A stretch of 64,000 nucleotides of DNA, from contig CAVYOE010000001.1 of NCBI GenBank assembly GCA_963770155.1, positions 1,426,001 through 1,490,000 on the forward strand, given 5' to 3'. Both the position numbers and the translations under genes were made by a program. This document shows positions 40,715-48,664 of this stretch, in pieces. Below the pieces are notes generated by a model, which saw nothing but the letters and a program-made list of their open reading frames with translations, ran no database searches and was not told the DNA's origin. Every line of letters begins with the position of its first letter. Within the stretch, counting starts at the first letter, position 1. This DNA is from CAVYOE01 sp963770155. GTDB taxonomy: Bacteria > Actinomycetota > Thermoleophilia > Solirubrobacterales > 70-9.

Positions 40715-42025
40715 GTGTCAGTCGCCCAGGTAGAGCCCAACAAGTCGGTCGCGGAGATCACCTACGAGGATCTCTACCAGCGCTGGGAGCAGGGCAACTG
40801 GAGCGCCTACGACCTCGACTTCAGCAAGGACCGCGAGGGCTGGGACTCGCTCTCCGACATCCAGCGCAAGTCGGCTCTCTGGATCTATTCGATGTTCTTC
40901 TACGGCGAGGACGCGGTCACCGACGGCCTTTCCCCCTACATCGAAGCGGCGCCGCTGGAGGAGCAGAAGTACTTCCTCGCGACCCAGCAGGTCGACGAGG
41001 CCCGCCACGCCGTCTTCTTCGACCGCTTCTTCGGTGAAGTGATCGGCGCGCCGGGAGAGAGCCTCTCCGACCACCTCGACTTCACCAAGGAGCACCTGGG
41101 CTGGGGCTACCGCGGCGTCTTCGGACGGCTCGAGAAGATGGTCGACGAGCTCCACACCGACCGCTCCTATCCCAAGTTCGTCCAGGCGATCACCCTCTAC
41201 CACCTGGTGGTCGAGGCGGTGCTCGCCCAACCGGGCCAGCACTTCATCGAGGATTTCTTCGCCAAGGCCGGGACGATGCCGGGCTTCAGCGAGGGGATGG
41301 GCAACGTCTCGCGCGACGAGCAGCGCCACATCGGCTTCGGGGTCAAGGTCCTCTCCGAGGCGATCGCCGGACCTCAGAGCGAGGAGTGCAAGGCCGCGAT
41401 CGTCGAGCTGATGCGCGAGATCATGCCCTACGCCGTCGGCGTCCTGACGCCGCCGGGCTGGGACCGCGACTACACCCGGGCCTACGGCTTCGAGCTCGAG
41501 GACATCTACGCCTGGGGCATGCGCTCGGTCGAGATGAAGTGGAAGATGATCGGCTTCCCGCTGCACGAGATGCCGGGCGTCTATCCGTTCGATCCCGAGA
41601 TGCCCCACCGCGAGCGGGCCGAGCGCCAGATCGCGATGCTGCAGGCCGGCGTCCTTGGAGAGCCCAACGGCAAGATCGACGCCTCACCCGAGGTGCAGGG
41701 CTACTTCTTCGACGTGATCGCGAAGTCGGCCGACCAGACCGCGATCACCGAGCCGCTGACGATCCAGTGGAAGTTCAGCGACGCCGAGCCGTGGCACGTG
41801 CGGCTCGACAACGGCTCTTCGGTAGCCGCGCAAGGGCTGGCCGAGAAGGCCGACATCACCCTGCGGACCAGCTTCGAGCGCTGGGTGACGATGGCGATCC
41901 GCGACAGCAACCCGGTGCGCGAGGTCTTGAAGGGCAAGCTGCGGCCGAGCGGCTCTCCGCGCAAGCTGCTTCAGCTGCAGAAGATCTTCCCGCAGCGCCA
42001 GACCGAGACGCTCGATATCAGTTAG
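40715..42025 (+). CDS. R2-like ligand-binding oxidase (R2lox) fused to a C-terminal SCP2 domain
   Basis: This 436-residue protein is a ferritin-like di-metal oxidase. The six expected metal ligands are visible: E65 (FFYGEDAVTDGL), E95-x2-H98 (VDEARHAVFF), E167 (LYHLVVEAVL) and E202-x2-H205 (RDEQRHIGFG). V68 and Y162 occupy the places of the Val-Tyr ether cross-link known from mycobacterial R2lox, which favours R2lox over true ribonucleotide reductase R2. Residues about 322-428 form an SCP2 sterol-carrier-like domain (TIQWKFSDAEPWHVRL, ITLRTSFERW). GTG 40715 follows the SD AAGGAGGA. The TetR gene is divergent. The protein probably oxidises a hydrophobic ligand held by the fold or by SCP2. Stop codons overlap with the convergent gene by 8 bp. 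Confidence 0.88.
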   Translation: MSVAQVEPNKSVAEITYEDLYQRWEQGNWSAYDLDFSKDREGWDSLSDIQRKSALWIYSMFFYGEDAVTDGLSPYIEAAPLEEQKYFLATQQVDEARHAVFFDRFFGEVIGAPGESLSDHLDFTKEHLGWGYRGVFGRLEKMVDELHTDRSYPKFVQAITLYHLVVEAVLAQPGQHFIEDFFAKAGTMPGFSEGMGNVSRDEQRHIGFGVKVLSEAIAGPQSEECKAAIVELMREIMPYAVGVLTPPGWDRDYTRAYGFELEDIYAWGMRSVEMKWKMIGFPLHEMPGVYPFDPEMPHRERAERQIAMLQAGVLGEPNGKIDASPEVQGYFFDVIAKSADQTAITEPLTIQWKFSDAEPWHVRLDNGSSVAAQGLAEKADITLRTSFERWVTMAIRDSNPVREVLKGKLRPSGSPRKLLQLQKIFPQRQTETLDIS

Positions 42026-42461
42026 CCGGAGGCCCGCCCTGGGTCGCGACCGTGACCCAGCCGCCGCAGTTGAAGATGCGCCTGTCCGTCTTGGTCAGAC
42101 GCTTCGGCGTGGTCACCGCGAAGTAGCCGGCCGGCGACGGGGGGATCGGGTTGACGATCCCGCCCGGGATCACGGCCTGCCAGCTGCCGTCAGCCTTGGC
42201 GCGCACGGTGCGGATCAGGATGTCGTTGCCGCTCTCCTCCTGGAAGTAGAGAGAGACCGGGCGGTTGGCCTTGCAGCCGGTCCGCTTCGAGCGCACTTGG
42301 CCGGACGCCATGTCCTCGCTGGCGGTGTCGGTGAGGACGATGGTGACGTCGCTGAAATAGCGCACCACCTTCCGCTTCGCGACCGCAGTTGCCGCTCCGA
42401 ACGCCAACAGCAGCGCCAGTCCCACAGTCACCACTCCCCTGCTCAGCGTCCTCCCGATCAT
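42018..42461 (-). CDS. Secreted hypothetical protein
   Basis: This 147-residue protein has a signal peptide (MIGRTLSRGVVTVGLALLLAFGAATAVA, cleavage near residue 28). The mature domain is a small beta-rich part with two cysteines (RTGCKANRP and FNCGGWVTV). YFSDVTIVLTDTASEDMASG suggests an extracellular beta-sandwich start, and AKADGSWQAVIPGGIVNP resembles bacterial Ig-like repeats used as surface modules. ATG 42461 is used; only 28 bp separate it from the thioesterase stop. I do not recognise the family. The gene overlaps the R2lox-SCP2 gene tail by 8 bp. Confidence 0.65.
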   Translation of the reverse strand: MIGRTLSRGVVTVGLALLLAFGAATAVAKRKVVRYFSDVTIVLTDTASEDMASGQVRSKRTGCKANRPVSLYFQEESGNDILIRTVRAKADGSWQAVIPGGIVNPIPPSPAGYFAVTTPKRLTKTDRRIFNCGGWVTVATQGGPPAN

Positions 42462-42489
42462 TCGCGGGGGATCCTAGCCCGCGTCCTCG

Positions 42490-43578
42490 TCACCCGCGCC
42501 GGTCCCGAGCTCGACCCCACTGAGGCTCGCCGGGTCGACCCGGCAGGTACATGGTGGAGCCGGTGGCAAGCGCCACCAGCTTGCCGTCGGCGTTGGTGAG
42601 TTCGGCGTTCGCCACCGCCAGGGTGCGGCCCCGGTGGACGATGTGAGCCTTCGCAGTCAGCTCGCGCCCGTCCGGGAACACCGGGCGCAGAAAGTTGACC
42701 TTGAGGTCGAGAGGCGCGGTCGCTGTTCCCGCATCCGCGGTTGAGAACACGGCGGCGGCCAATGCCGCCTCCGCGAGCAGCGCGATGAAGCCGCCCTGCA
42801 CCGTCCCCGCCGCAGTAGAGAGCCACCGGCTGCAGGGCATCACCATCGTGACCTCTCCCTCCGCCGCGGCGACAACCCGGTGGCCGAGCAGGTAGTAGAT
42901 CGGCGGCCACGGCAGCTCATCGGCGAGCCACGCCTCGAGCAGCTCGAGCCCGGAACGGTTCTCGAACTCCTCCTGGGGAAGGACCTCACCCTTCAGCGGC
43001 CGGCGCAGCGGGCCGTCCTCACTCTCGCCGGGATAGGGCTGCTCGATCACGGGCAGCTCGGCCGGAGGCTCGGGGACGGGATCGAGCGGCGGAAAGACCG
43101 CGAGGCGCGAGCTGGAGAACGCGACCAGGTCCTCGGTCTTCTCGCTGAACATGAACGCCTCGGTGAGGCCGACCGATCTGCCACGATGGATCAGCTGCCC
43201 GTTGCCGAGGATCTTGTTCTCGGGGTCCGGTGCGACCGGACGCAGGAAGGTCATCGAGAGCTCTGCCGTTGTGAAGGTTTCCCCGGGTCCGAGCATCGTC
43301 CCGAGCGCCACCCCGAGCGGCGCGTCGGCGAGGACGGCGAGGATCCCGCCCGGGATCAGGCCGGTGGCGTTCGCAAACCAGGGCGAGGTCGGAATCGAGA
43401 AGCCGCCGTGCCCCTTGCCGAGCTCGGTGAACGGAAACTCCATCAGGTACGCGATCGGGGGGATCGGGGACCTCCCCTCCCACGCGGCCCTGAGGCGTTC
43501 GTAGCCGCCGAGGCCGAGCATGGCCGGGTCCGGGTAGCCGCCGACCACCTCCTCTTCCCAGAGCATTTTCTCGCCCAT
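42490..43578 (-). CDS. Tandem hotdog-fold thioesterase (PaaI-like)
   Basis: This 362-residue protein contains two hotdog domains. The first (about 45-165) has GHGGFSIPTSPWFANATG, then GGILAVLADAPLGVALGT. The second (about 215-345) has YLLGHRVVAAAEGEVTM, MPCSRWLSTAAGTVQGGF and ALLAEAALAAAVFSTADAG. Both halves contain the LRPV strand (SMTFLRPVAPDP and NFLRPVFPDG) and the HRGR motif near their C-terminal ends. Double-hotdog thioesterases hydrolyse acyl-CoA or acyl-ACP thioesters. It lies 13 bp downstream of the MMPL gene on the same strand, which suggests a shared role in lipid handling. ATG 43578 is used. Confidence 0.82.
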   Translation of the reverse strand: MGEKMLWEEEVVGGYPDPAMLGLGGYERLRAAWEGRSPIPPIAYLMEFPFTELGKGHGGFSIPTSPWFANATGLIPGGILAVLADAPLGVALGTMLGPGETFTTAELSMTFLRPVAPDPENKILGNGQLIHRGRSVGLTEAFMFSEKTEDLVAFSSSRLAVFPPLDPVPEPPAELPVIEQPYPGESEDGPLRRPLKGEVLPQEEFENRSGLELLEAWLADELPWPPIYYLLGHRVVAAAEGEVTMVMPCSRWLSTAAGTVQGGFIALLAEAALAAAVFSTADAGTATAPLDLKVNFLRPVFPDGRELTAKAHIVHRGRTLAVANAELTNADGKLVALATGSTMYLPGRPGEPQWGRARDRRG

Positions 43579-43591
43579 CAGGGCGTGGACC

Positions 43592-45835
43592 TTATGCTCG
43601 CGCCGTTTCCGGCTGGCGAGCGGTCGGCGAGCCGCCTTCGAGGTTCAGGTCGGGCAGGATCCGGTCGAGCCAGCCGGGGAGCCACCAATTCCAGCGGCCC
43701 ATCAGCTGCATCGCCGCCGGCACCAGGATCAGCCGGACCAGAGTGGCGTCGAGCGCGACGGCGACCGCATTGCCGAGCCCCAGCTCCTTGATCGAGGGAA
43801 CCCCGGTGAGGATGAAGACCGCGAACACCGCGGTCATGATCATGGCCGCCGAGGAGATCGTCCGCGCGCTGGAGCTCAGCCCCTCGGCAACGGCCCGCTT
43901 GTTGTCGCCGTGCTCCTCGTAGCGCTCGCGGATCCGGGAGAGCAGGAAGACCTCGTAGTCCATCGAGAGGCCGAAGACGACGGCGAGGATCAGCGGCGGG
44001 TTCAGGGTGTCGATCGCGCCGAGGCTCTCGAAGCCGAGGAAACCGTCCAGCCAGCCCCACTGGAAGACGATCACGAGGACCCCGTAGGCCGCGCCGATCG
44101 AGAGCAGGTTCATCAGGATCGCCTTCAGCGGCAGCAGCAGCGAGCGCAGCATCAACATCAGGACGAGGAACGAGAGCGCCAGGACGAAGGCGACGATCTT
44201 CCACATCGAACCGTCGATCTGCGTGGTGACGTCCTCGACCCGGGCGGTCTCCCCGCCGACCGCCACCTCCGTGGAACGGCGGTCAAGAGCGGAGCCGGGG
44301 ACGATCTGGTCGCGCATCCGCACCACGAAGCCGCGCGCCTTGTCGGACTCGCTCGGGTGCTTGGTCGTTCCCGCGATCAGCACCCGGCCGCCTTTGCCCG
44401 GCACGGGCTCGGCAACCCCGGAGACCTCGCGGTCCTCCTCCATCCGACTTGCGAGAGCGCCGGCTGCCGCGGCGTTCTCGGGCGTCTCGAGGTCGCCCTT
44501 GCGGAAGGTCGCCACGACCTGAACCGGGTTGGAGCCACCGCCGAGCTCCTCTGCGGCGAGCTCGGTCCCGACGCGTACGTCGTGGCCGTCGGGGAACTGC
44601 TCGAGTGCGCTGTTGCCGGTCTCCATCGAGAGCACCGGGATCGCCAGGGTGAGCAGCAGGGCTGAGCTGAGCGCGACGGAGAGGATCGGCCTGCGCATCA
44701 CCCGCTCGGTCCACCGCTCCCAGAAGCGCGAGCGCTCGGGGTCGGTCTTGCCGCGCCGGCGCACCCGCCTGATCGGATGGCGCATGACAGTGAAGATCCC
44801 CCAGATCACCCCTCCCGCCTCGATCCGCTGCCCGAGCAGCCGGATCAGGACCGGCAGCAGGGTCGAGGCGACCAGCACCGCGATCGCGACCACGATCATC
44901 GCCCCGAGCGCCATCGAGCGCAGCGCCTGGTTCTCGACCATCCACAGCCCCGCCAGAGAGATGATCACGGCGATCCCGGAGAAGGCGACGGCAAGGCCGG
45001 AAGTGGAGAGTGCCGTCGCGCGCGCCTCACGCGCCGTCTTCCCCGTCCTCACCTCCTCGCGGAAGCGGGCGAGGATGAACAGGGAGTAATCGACCGCCAC
45101 CCCGATCCCGATCATCGAGGCCATGTTGGTGACGAACACCGACATGTCCATCTGCTGGGAGAGCAGGAAGATGACCGCCCCGGTGACGATGACCGCGACC
45201 ACTCCGAGCACCAGCGGCAGCGAGGCGGCGGCGAGGGAGCCGAAGACCGCGAGCAGGATCAGCGCGACGATCGGGAAGCCGGTGATCTCGGCCTTCTCGA
45301 GATCGTCCTGGGAGAGCTCCTGGAGCCCCGCATAGGCGGCGGGCTGGCCGGTCAGGTAGGTGGTGACCCCGTCCTGGGCGTCGCCCACCTCGAGCGGAGC
45401 GCGAAGATCGGTTGCGGCGTCGCTGAGCTCCGACGCCGGCAGCGTGGTGGAGAACCCGACCACGGCCACCCCGTCGGCGGCGAGCTCCTCGCGGGCGGCC
45501 TCCGCGGCCTCCGGCGGCAGGGAGACGTCGGGTTGCTTCTCCACCTCTCGCTGAAGATTCGTGACCGCGGCGTCGATCGCCTCCTGATCGGCTCCGTCGT
45601 CGGCTTGCAGCACCGCTCCGATCCCGGCGGAGGCGCTCGGCGGAAAGTCCTCTTCGAGCGACTGCTCCACCGACTGCGACTGGCTGCCGGGGACCTCAAA
45701 GCCGCCGCCGACCAGGTTCTCGGTCTGCTTCGCCGAGAGCGGCGCGGCGAAGACCACCACCGCGAGCCAGGCAGCGAGCACGAACCAGCGCCGGCGGGTG
45801 AGGAAATCCGAAAGCCTTTCCATCGATTCGCGCAT
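43592..45835 (-). CDS. MMPL-family RND transporter
   Basis: This 747-residue RND-type transporter has two halves of six membrane segments. Each has a large outward loop. Hydrophobic segments include RRWFVLAAWLAVVVFAAPLS and MTAVFAVFILTGVPSIKELG. AVDYSLFILARFREEVRTG and GLSMDYEVFLLSRIRERYEE are the MMPL signature pairs with conserved Asp-Tyr residues of the proton relay. Such proteins export lipids or drugs. ATG 45835 follows the SD AGGAGAGG. A perfect palindrome lies 38 bp upstream (45873-45892), so expression is probably controlled by a TetR regulator. The thioesterase gene downstream is likely in the same transcript. Confidence 0.88.
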   Translation of the reverse strand: MRESMERLSDFLTRRRWFVLAAWLAVVVFAAPLSAKQTENLVGGGFEVPGSQSQSVEQSLEEDFPPSASAGIGAVLQADDGADQEAIDAAVTNLQREVEKQPDVSLPPEAAEAAREELAADGVAVVGFSTTLPASELSDAATDLRAPLEVGDAQDGVTTYLTGQPAAYAGLQELSQDDLEKAEITGFPIVALILLAVFGSLAAASLPLVLGVVAVIVTGAVIFLLSQQMDMSVFVTNMASMIGIGVAVDYSLFILARFREEVRTGKTAREARATALSTSGLAVAFSGIAVIISLAGLWMVENQALRSMALGAMIVVAIAVLVASTLLPVLIRLLGQRIEAGGVIWGIFTVMRHPIRRVRRRGKTDPERSRFWERWTERVMRRPILSVALSSALLLTLAIPVLSMETGNSALEQFPDGHDVRVGTELAAEELGGGSNPVQVVATFRKGDLETPENAAAAGALASRMEEDREVSGVAEPVPGKGGRVLIAGTTKHPSESDKARGFVVRMRDQIVPGSALDRRSTEVAVGGETARVEDVTTQIDGSMWKIVAFVLALSFLVLMLMLRSLLLPLKAILMNLLSIGAAYGVLVIVFQWGWLDGFLGFESLGAIDTLNPPLILAVVFGLSMDYEVFLLSRIRERYEEHGDNKRAVAEGLSSSARTISSAAMIMTAVFAVFILTGVPSIKELGLGNAVAVALDATLVRLILVPAAMQLMGRWNWWLPGWLDRILPDLNLEGGSPTARQPETARA

Positions 45836-45872
45836 GCAGCCTCTCCTGGACGGTTGCGACCTAAGGCCACCA

Positions 45873-45892
45873 GTTTGGCTGGTCAGCCAAAC
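45873..45892. promoter_or_regulatory. Perfect palindromic operator upstream of MMPL gene
   Basis: GTTTGGCTG-GT-CAGCCAAAC is a perfect 9+2+9 inverted repeat, 38 bp upstream of ATG 45835. The form is typical of TetR/AcrR operators. The nearest candidate regulators are the TetR genes at 47233-47859 and 39976-40626. Confidence 0.6.
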
Positions 45893-45966
45893 CGCTGCGG
45901 ATCATCGCCTACCCGGCCAGATCGCATCTGTGACGTGAATCACGCCGCGATGCGCCCTTCTGCGAA

Positions 45967-46030
45967 TTCCGCAAAGAGCGGAAATCCGACTCGTGAATCC
46001 CGCTAGGAGCGGAGGATCCGGAACGACCGG
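45967..46030 (+). promoter_or_regulatory. Three short dyads upstream of glycoside hydrolase gene
   Basis: TTCCGC-AAAGA-GCGGAA (45967-45983), CCGC-TAGGA-GCGG (46000-46012) and CCGG-AACGA-CCGG (46018-46030) share a CCG(C/G)-N5-(G/C)CGG form. They lie in the 235 bp gap before the hydrolase start and could be binding sites for one regulator. Confidence 0.35.
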
Positions 46031-46053
46031 AATGGCGCAGCCGGGATCTTTCG

Positions 46054-46059
46054 TACACT
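46054..46059 (+). promoter_or_regulatory. Putative -10 element for glycoside hydrolase gene
   Basis: TACACT lies 11 bp before ATG 46071 (8 bp before an in-frame GTG 46068). It implies a very short or no leader. Confidence 0.38.
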
Positions 46060-46070
46060 GCGCGCTCGTG

Positions 46071-47228
46071 ATGAAGCAGGGACAGCGAAGGCAGGTCACT
46101 GCCGGCCGTGGCACGCGCCGGCGCCTGCCCCTGCTCGGCGTCGCGGTTCTCGTCATAGCCCTGACGGCCGCGATCCTGATCAACGGCTCCGCCTCGGCGG
46201 TCCCGGCGCCCCAGACGATCAAGAAGTCGATCTGGCAGACGACGGAGTTCCCCGGCGGCAAGTCGCTCTTCCCGGAGTACCGTGACCTCGGCGTCGGCCT
46301 CTTCCAGACGCTGGTCCGGTGGGACACCGTCGCGCCGACCAAGCCCGCCAACCCCAACGACCCGAACGACCCCGCCTACAAGTGGCCGGCCCTGCTCGAC
46401 AAGCAGGTCGCCGAGGCCCAGCAGCAGGGAATGGAAGTGGCGATCATGCTGATCGGCGCGCCCGGGTGGGCCAACGGCGGCAAGAGCTTCAAGTTCGCTC
46501 CGCAGAACCCGCAGGACTTCGGCGCCTTCTCCGCCGCGGTCTCGAAGCGCTATCCAAACGTGAAGCACTGGCTTATCTGGGGCGAGCCCAACCGCAAGCC
46601 GAACTTCGGTCCGTTCACCCCCTCGAAGTACAACCGTCCGCTGACCGCCGCCCAGCGGCAGGCGCCGATGGTCTACTCCCAGCTGTTAGACGCCGCCTTC
46701 GAGGCGCTGAAGGCGGTCAGTCCCAACAACCTCGTGATCGGCGGTATGACCTTCAGCGGTGCCGGCCCCGGCGCGATCCAGCCCTACCAGTGGATCAAGG
46801 CGATGAAGCTGCCCGGCGGTGCCCGGCCGCGGATGGACATGTACGCGCACAACCCCACCAGCTACCGCATGCCGAACTTCAAGACGAAGCAGACCCCGAA
46901 GGGCATCGTCGAGTTCTCCGACCTGAAGCGCTTCGCCAAGGCGCTCGACAAGTCCTTCCGCGGCAAGAAGCTGAGGCTGTTCATCTCCGAGTACGGATTC
47001 GCGTCGGGCTTCGGCTTCAAGAAGCTCAACAACAAGACGCAGGTCAAGTGGATGAATGCAGCGATGAGGCTGGTCCAGGGCTGGAGCCGGATCTACACGC
47101 TCGGCTGGATCACCCCCTTTGACCGCTCAGAGCAGATCGGGAGCCAGAGCACTCAGCAGCTCGGGCTGCTCAACAGGCAGGGCAACCCGAAGCCGCTCTA
47201 CTTCGCCTTCAAGAACGGCCTGAACTAA
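46071..47228 (+). CDS. Secreted clan GH-A glycoside hydrolase-like protein
   Basis: This 385-residue protein has an N-terminal anchor or signal (LLGVAVLVIALTAAILINGS, residues 21-40). The mature TIM-barrel-like domain holds the acid/base candidate E172 in IWGEPN and the nucleophile candidate E307 in LFISEYGFASG, the usual pair at the ends of strands 4 and 7 in clan GH-A (GH5/GH39-like). The motif WDTVAPTKPANPNDP near residue 84 lies in the first loop. ATG 46071 is preferred over GTG 45993 because the latter lacks a plausible promoter and adds a non-hydrophobic tail before the signal. It could act on a secreted or surface glycan, perhaps the one built by the 1-37 kb locus. The exact substrate is unknown. 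Confidence 0.75.
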   Translation: MKQGQRRQVTAGRGTRRRLPLLGVAVLVIALTAAILINGSASAVPAPQTIKKSIWQTTEFPGGKSLFPEYRDLGVGLFQTLVRWDTVAPTKPANPNDPNDPAYKWPALLDKQVAEAQQQGMEVAIMLIGAPGWANGGKSFKFAPQNPQDFGAFSAAVSKRYPNVKHWLIWGEPNRKPNFGPFTPSKYNRPLTAAQRQAPMVYSQLLDAAFEALKAVSPNNLVIGGMTFSGAGPGAIQPYQWIKAMKLPGGARPRMDMYAHNPTSYRMPNFKTKQTPKGIVEFSDLKRFAKALDKSFRGKKLRLFISEYGFASGFGFKKLNNKTQVKWMNAAMRLVQGWSRIYTLGWITPFDRSEQIGSQSTQQLGLLNRQGNPKPLYFAFKNGLN

Positions 47229-47232
47229 GCAG

Positions 47233-47859
47233 CTAGGCGACCAGCAGGTGCCGGGCGGCGGCTGTCGCCGCCTCGATCATCGGCGCGTGGTCGCGCTCGG
47301 GATCGGACAGCGCCTGCAGAGCGACGCCATCGGCCGTCGCAAACAGATAGGCGACGACAGCCTCGGGCTCGAAGCGCATCTGCAAGACGCCCTCGCGCTG
47401 CTTGGCGACGAGGCTCTCGGCGACGTGGTCGCGGGTGCGGTTGAAGAGCTCGCCGATCTCGCGCTGGATCTCCGGGTTGCGGCGGCCGGCGGTGAAGAGC
47501 TCGAACAGGAGGACGAAGAAGCCCGGATCGTTCTCGATCATGTCCTCGAGGTTGGAGACGAGGACGCCGAGCACATCGTCGACGGTCTTCGCCTGGGCCA
47601 ACGGCTCGTCGAGCCGGCCGATGCGGATCTCGGCGTCGCGCTTGACGACCTCGACCAGGAGCCGCTCCTTGGTCCCAAAGTAGTAGTGGAGCAGGCCGCG
47701 GCTGACGCCGGCTTCGCGCGCAACATGCTCGAAGGTCGAGCCGGAGATCCCCCGCTTGGCGACGCTGGCCCGCATCGCCTCGACGATCTTCCCGGCCTTC
47801 TCGCCGGCCAGCTCGCGCGCGGGTGCGCCAGCCGTGCTGGTGTCGGTGCTCGCCTCCAT
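47233..47859 (-). CDS. TetR-family transcriptional regulator
   Basis: This 208-residue regulator has a clear N-terminal helix-turn-helix (STFEHVAREAGVSRGLLHYYF) and a C-terminal domain of BetI/TetR_C type (ENDPGFFVLLFELFTAGRR). ATG 47859 has TACACT 9 bp upstream on its strand (47869-47874). Its stop lies 4 bp from the convergent hydrolase stop. It is downstream of the metallo-hydrolase gene by 22 bp, so it may also be co-transcribed with it. It is one of two candidate regulators for the palindrome at 45873-45892. The ligand is unknown. Confidence 0.87.
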   Translation of the reverse strand: MEASTDTSTAGAPARELAGEKAGKIVEAMRASVAKRGISGSTFEHVAREAGVSRGLLHYYFGTKERLLVEVVKRDAEIRIGRLDEPLAQAKTVDDVLGVLVSNLEDMIENDPGFFVLLFELFTAGRRNPEIQREIGELFNRTRDHVAESLVAKQREGVLQMRFEPEAVVAYLFATADGVALQALSDPERDHAPMIEAATAAARHLLVA

Positions 47860-47881
47860 GGGGCGGGCAGTGTAGGGACTC

Positions 47882-48580
47882 CTAGGGCTTGAACGGCGGG
47901 TAGTGACCCGGAATGATCAGCTCCGGTTCGAGCTCGCGGATTCGCTTCCACTGCGTGAGCAGCTCGTCCCGCTCCGGCCCGAAGTCCTCGGGCAGGTCCA
48001 TCTCATCGAAGTATTCGGGCAGCGGCCCGACGCAATCGGAGGGGATCGCGACCAGGCCCTCGTCGGTGTCGACCAGGAGCGTGATCAGCCCGTCGCAATG
48101 GCCGGGGGTCAGCATCCAGCGCAGGCCGGGCTCGATCTCCCCCTCCTCCCCGTCCACGATCTCCAGGTTGGCGAGCTCCAGCGGTCCGGCGACTATCTGC
48201 GCGTAGGGCGCCTCGGTCTCGATCTTGTGGACGTAGGTCTGCCGCTGAGGCCAGGCCGACATCCCCTCGGCGTGATCGAAGTGGAGATGGGTGAGGATCA
48301 CCTTCTTCACCTCGTGGGGCTGGACGCCGAGCTCTTCCATCGCCCCGATCAGCGCGTTCCCCTGCATGATCAGGCCGGGGTCGACCAGGTAATCCTCCTC
48401 GCCGCGGATCAGGACGGTGTTCGGGAAGGCGACCATCCCCACCGCCTTGCCCTCCTCCTGGAGTTGCTTGTACCGGGAGAAGCCCTCGGCCGAGCTCGAG
48501 ATCTGCTCGGCATTCCCCTCGCCGTCGGCGACCGAGAAGACGTACCGCTGGGCGGGGATGAGGACGTGGACGCTTGCCAT
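47882..48580 (-). CDS. Metallo-beta-lactamase-fold hydrolase (lactonase-like)
   Basis: This 232-residue protein has the zinc-binding motif THLHFDHAEG (HxHxDH), the later histidine in MLTPGHCDGLITLLVD, the aspartate in AIPSDCVGPL and the final histidine in IIPGHYPPF. That is the order seen in N-acyl-homoserine-lactonase-like and related MBL enzymes. The 60 N-terminal residues include TVLIRGEEDYLVDPGLI. ATG 48580 is supported by TAGGCT 7 bp upstream (48588-48593). It probably hydrolyses a lactone or ester. True quorum-quenching activity cannot be claimed from sequence alone. Confidence 0.84.
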   Translation of the reverse strand: MASVHVLIPAQRYVFSVADGEGNAEQISSSAEGFSRYKQLQEEGKAVGMVAFPNTVLIRGEEDYLVDPGLIMQGNALIGAMEELGVQPHEVKKVILTHLHFDHAEGMSAWPQRQTYVHKIETEAPYAQIVAGPLELANLEIVDGEEGEIEPGLRWMLTPGHCDGLITLLVDTDEGLVAIPSDCVGPLPEYFDEMDLPEDFGPERDELLTQWKRIRELEPELIIPGHYPPFKP

Positions 48581-48587
48581 TGGCTCG

Positions 48588-48593
48588 AGCCTA
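48588..48593 (-). promoter_or_regulatory. Putative -10 element for metallo-hydrolase gene (leaderless)
   Basis: On the minus strand TAGGCT ends 7 bp before ATG 48580 and fits the leaderless pattern. Confidence 0.45.
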
Positions 48594-48617
48594 TCCGGCG
48601 CGGGGTCTGAGACACGA

Positions 48618-48642
48618 GAAAGGGCGCCAAAGGCGCCCTTTC
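48618..48642 (-). terminator. Perfect 11-bp terminator hairpin
   Basis: GAAAGGGCGCC-AAA-GGCGCCCTTTC forms an 11 bp stem with a 3-base loop 22 bp downstream of the stop of the small membrane-protein gene (48665-49129). Its ends are A/T-rich on both sides, so it may act in either direction. Confidence 0.7.
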
Positions 48643-48664
48643 AAGATGACTTGAGCCTTGTCGA

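Noticed and set aside
47882..48580. Quorum-quenching AHL lactonase
   Set aside because: The HxHxDH fold fits, but the same motifs serve many MBL hydrolases. No specific lactonase residues could be verified.
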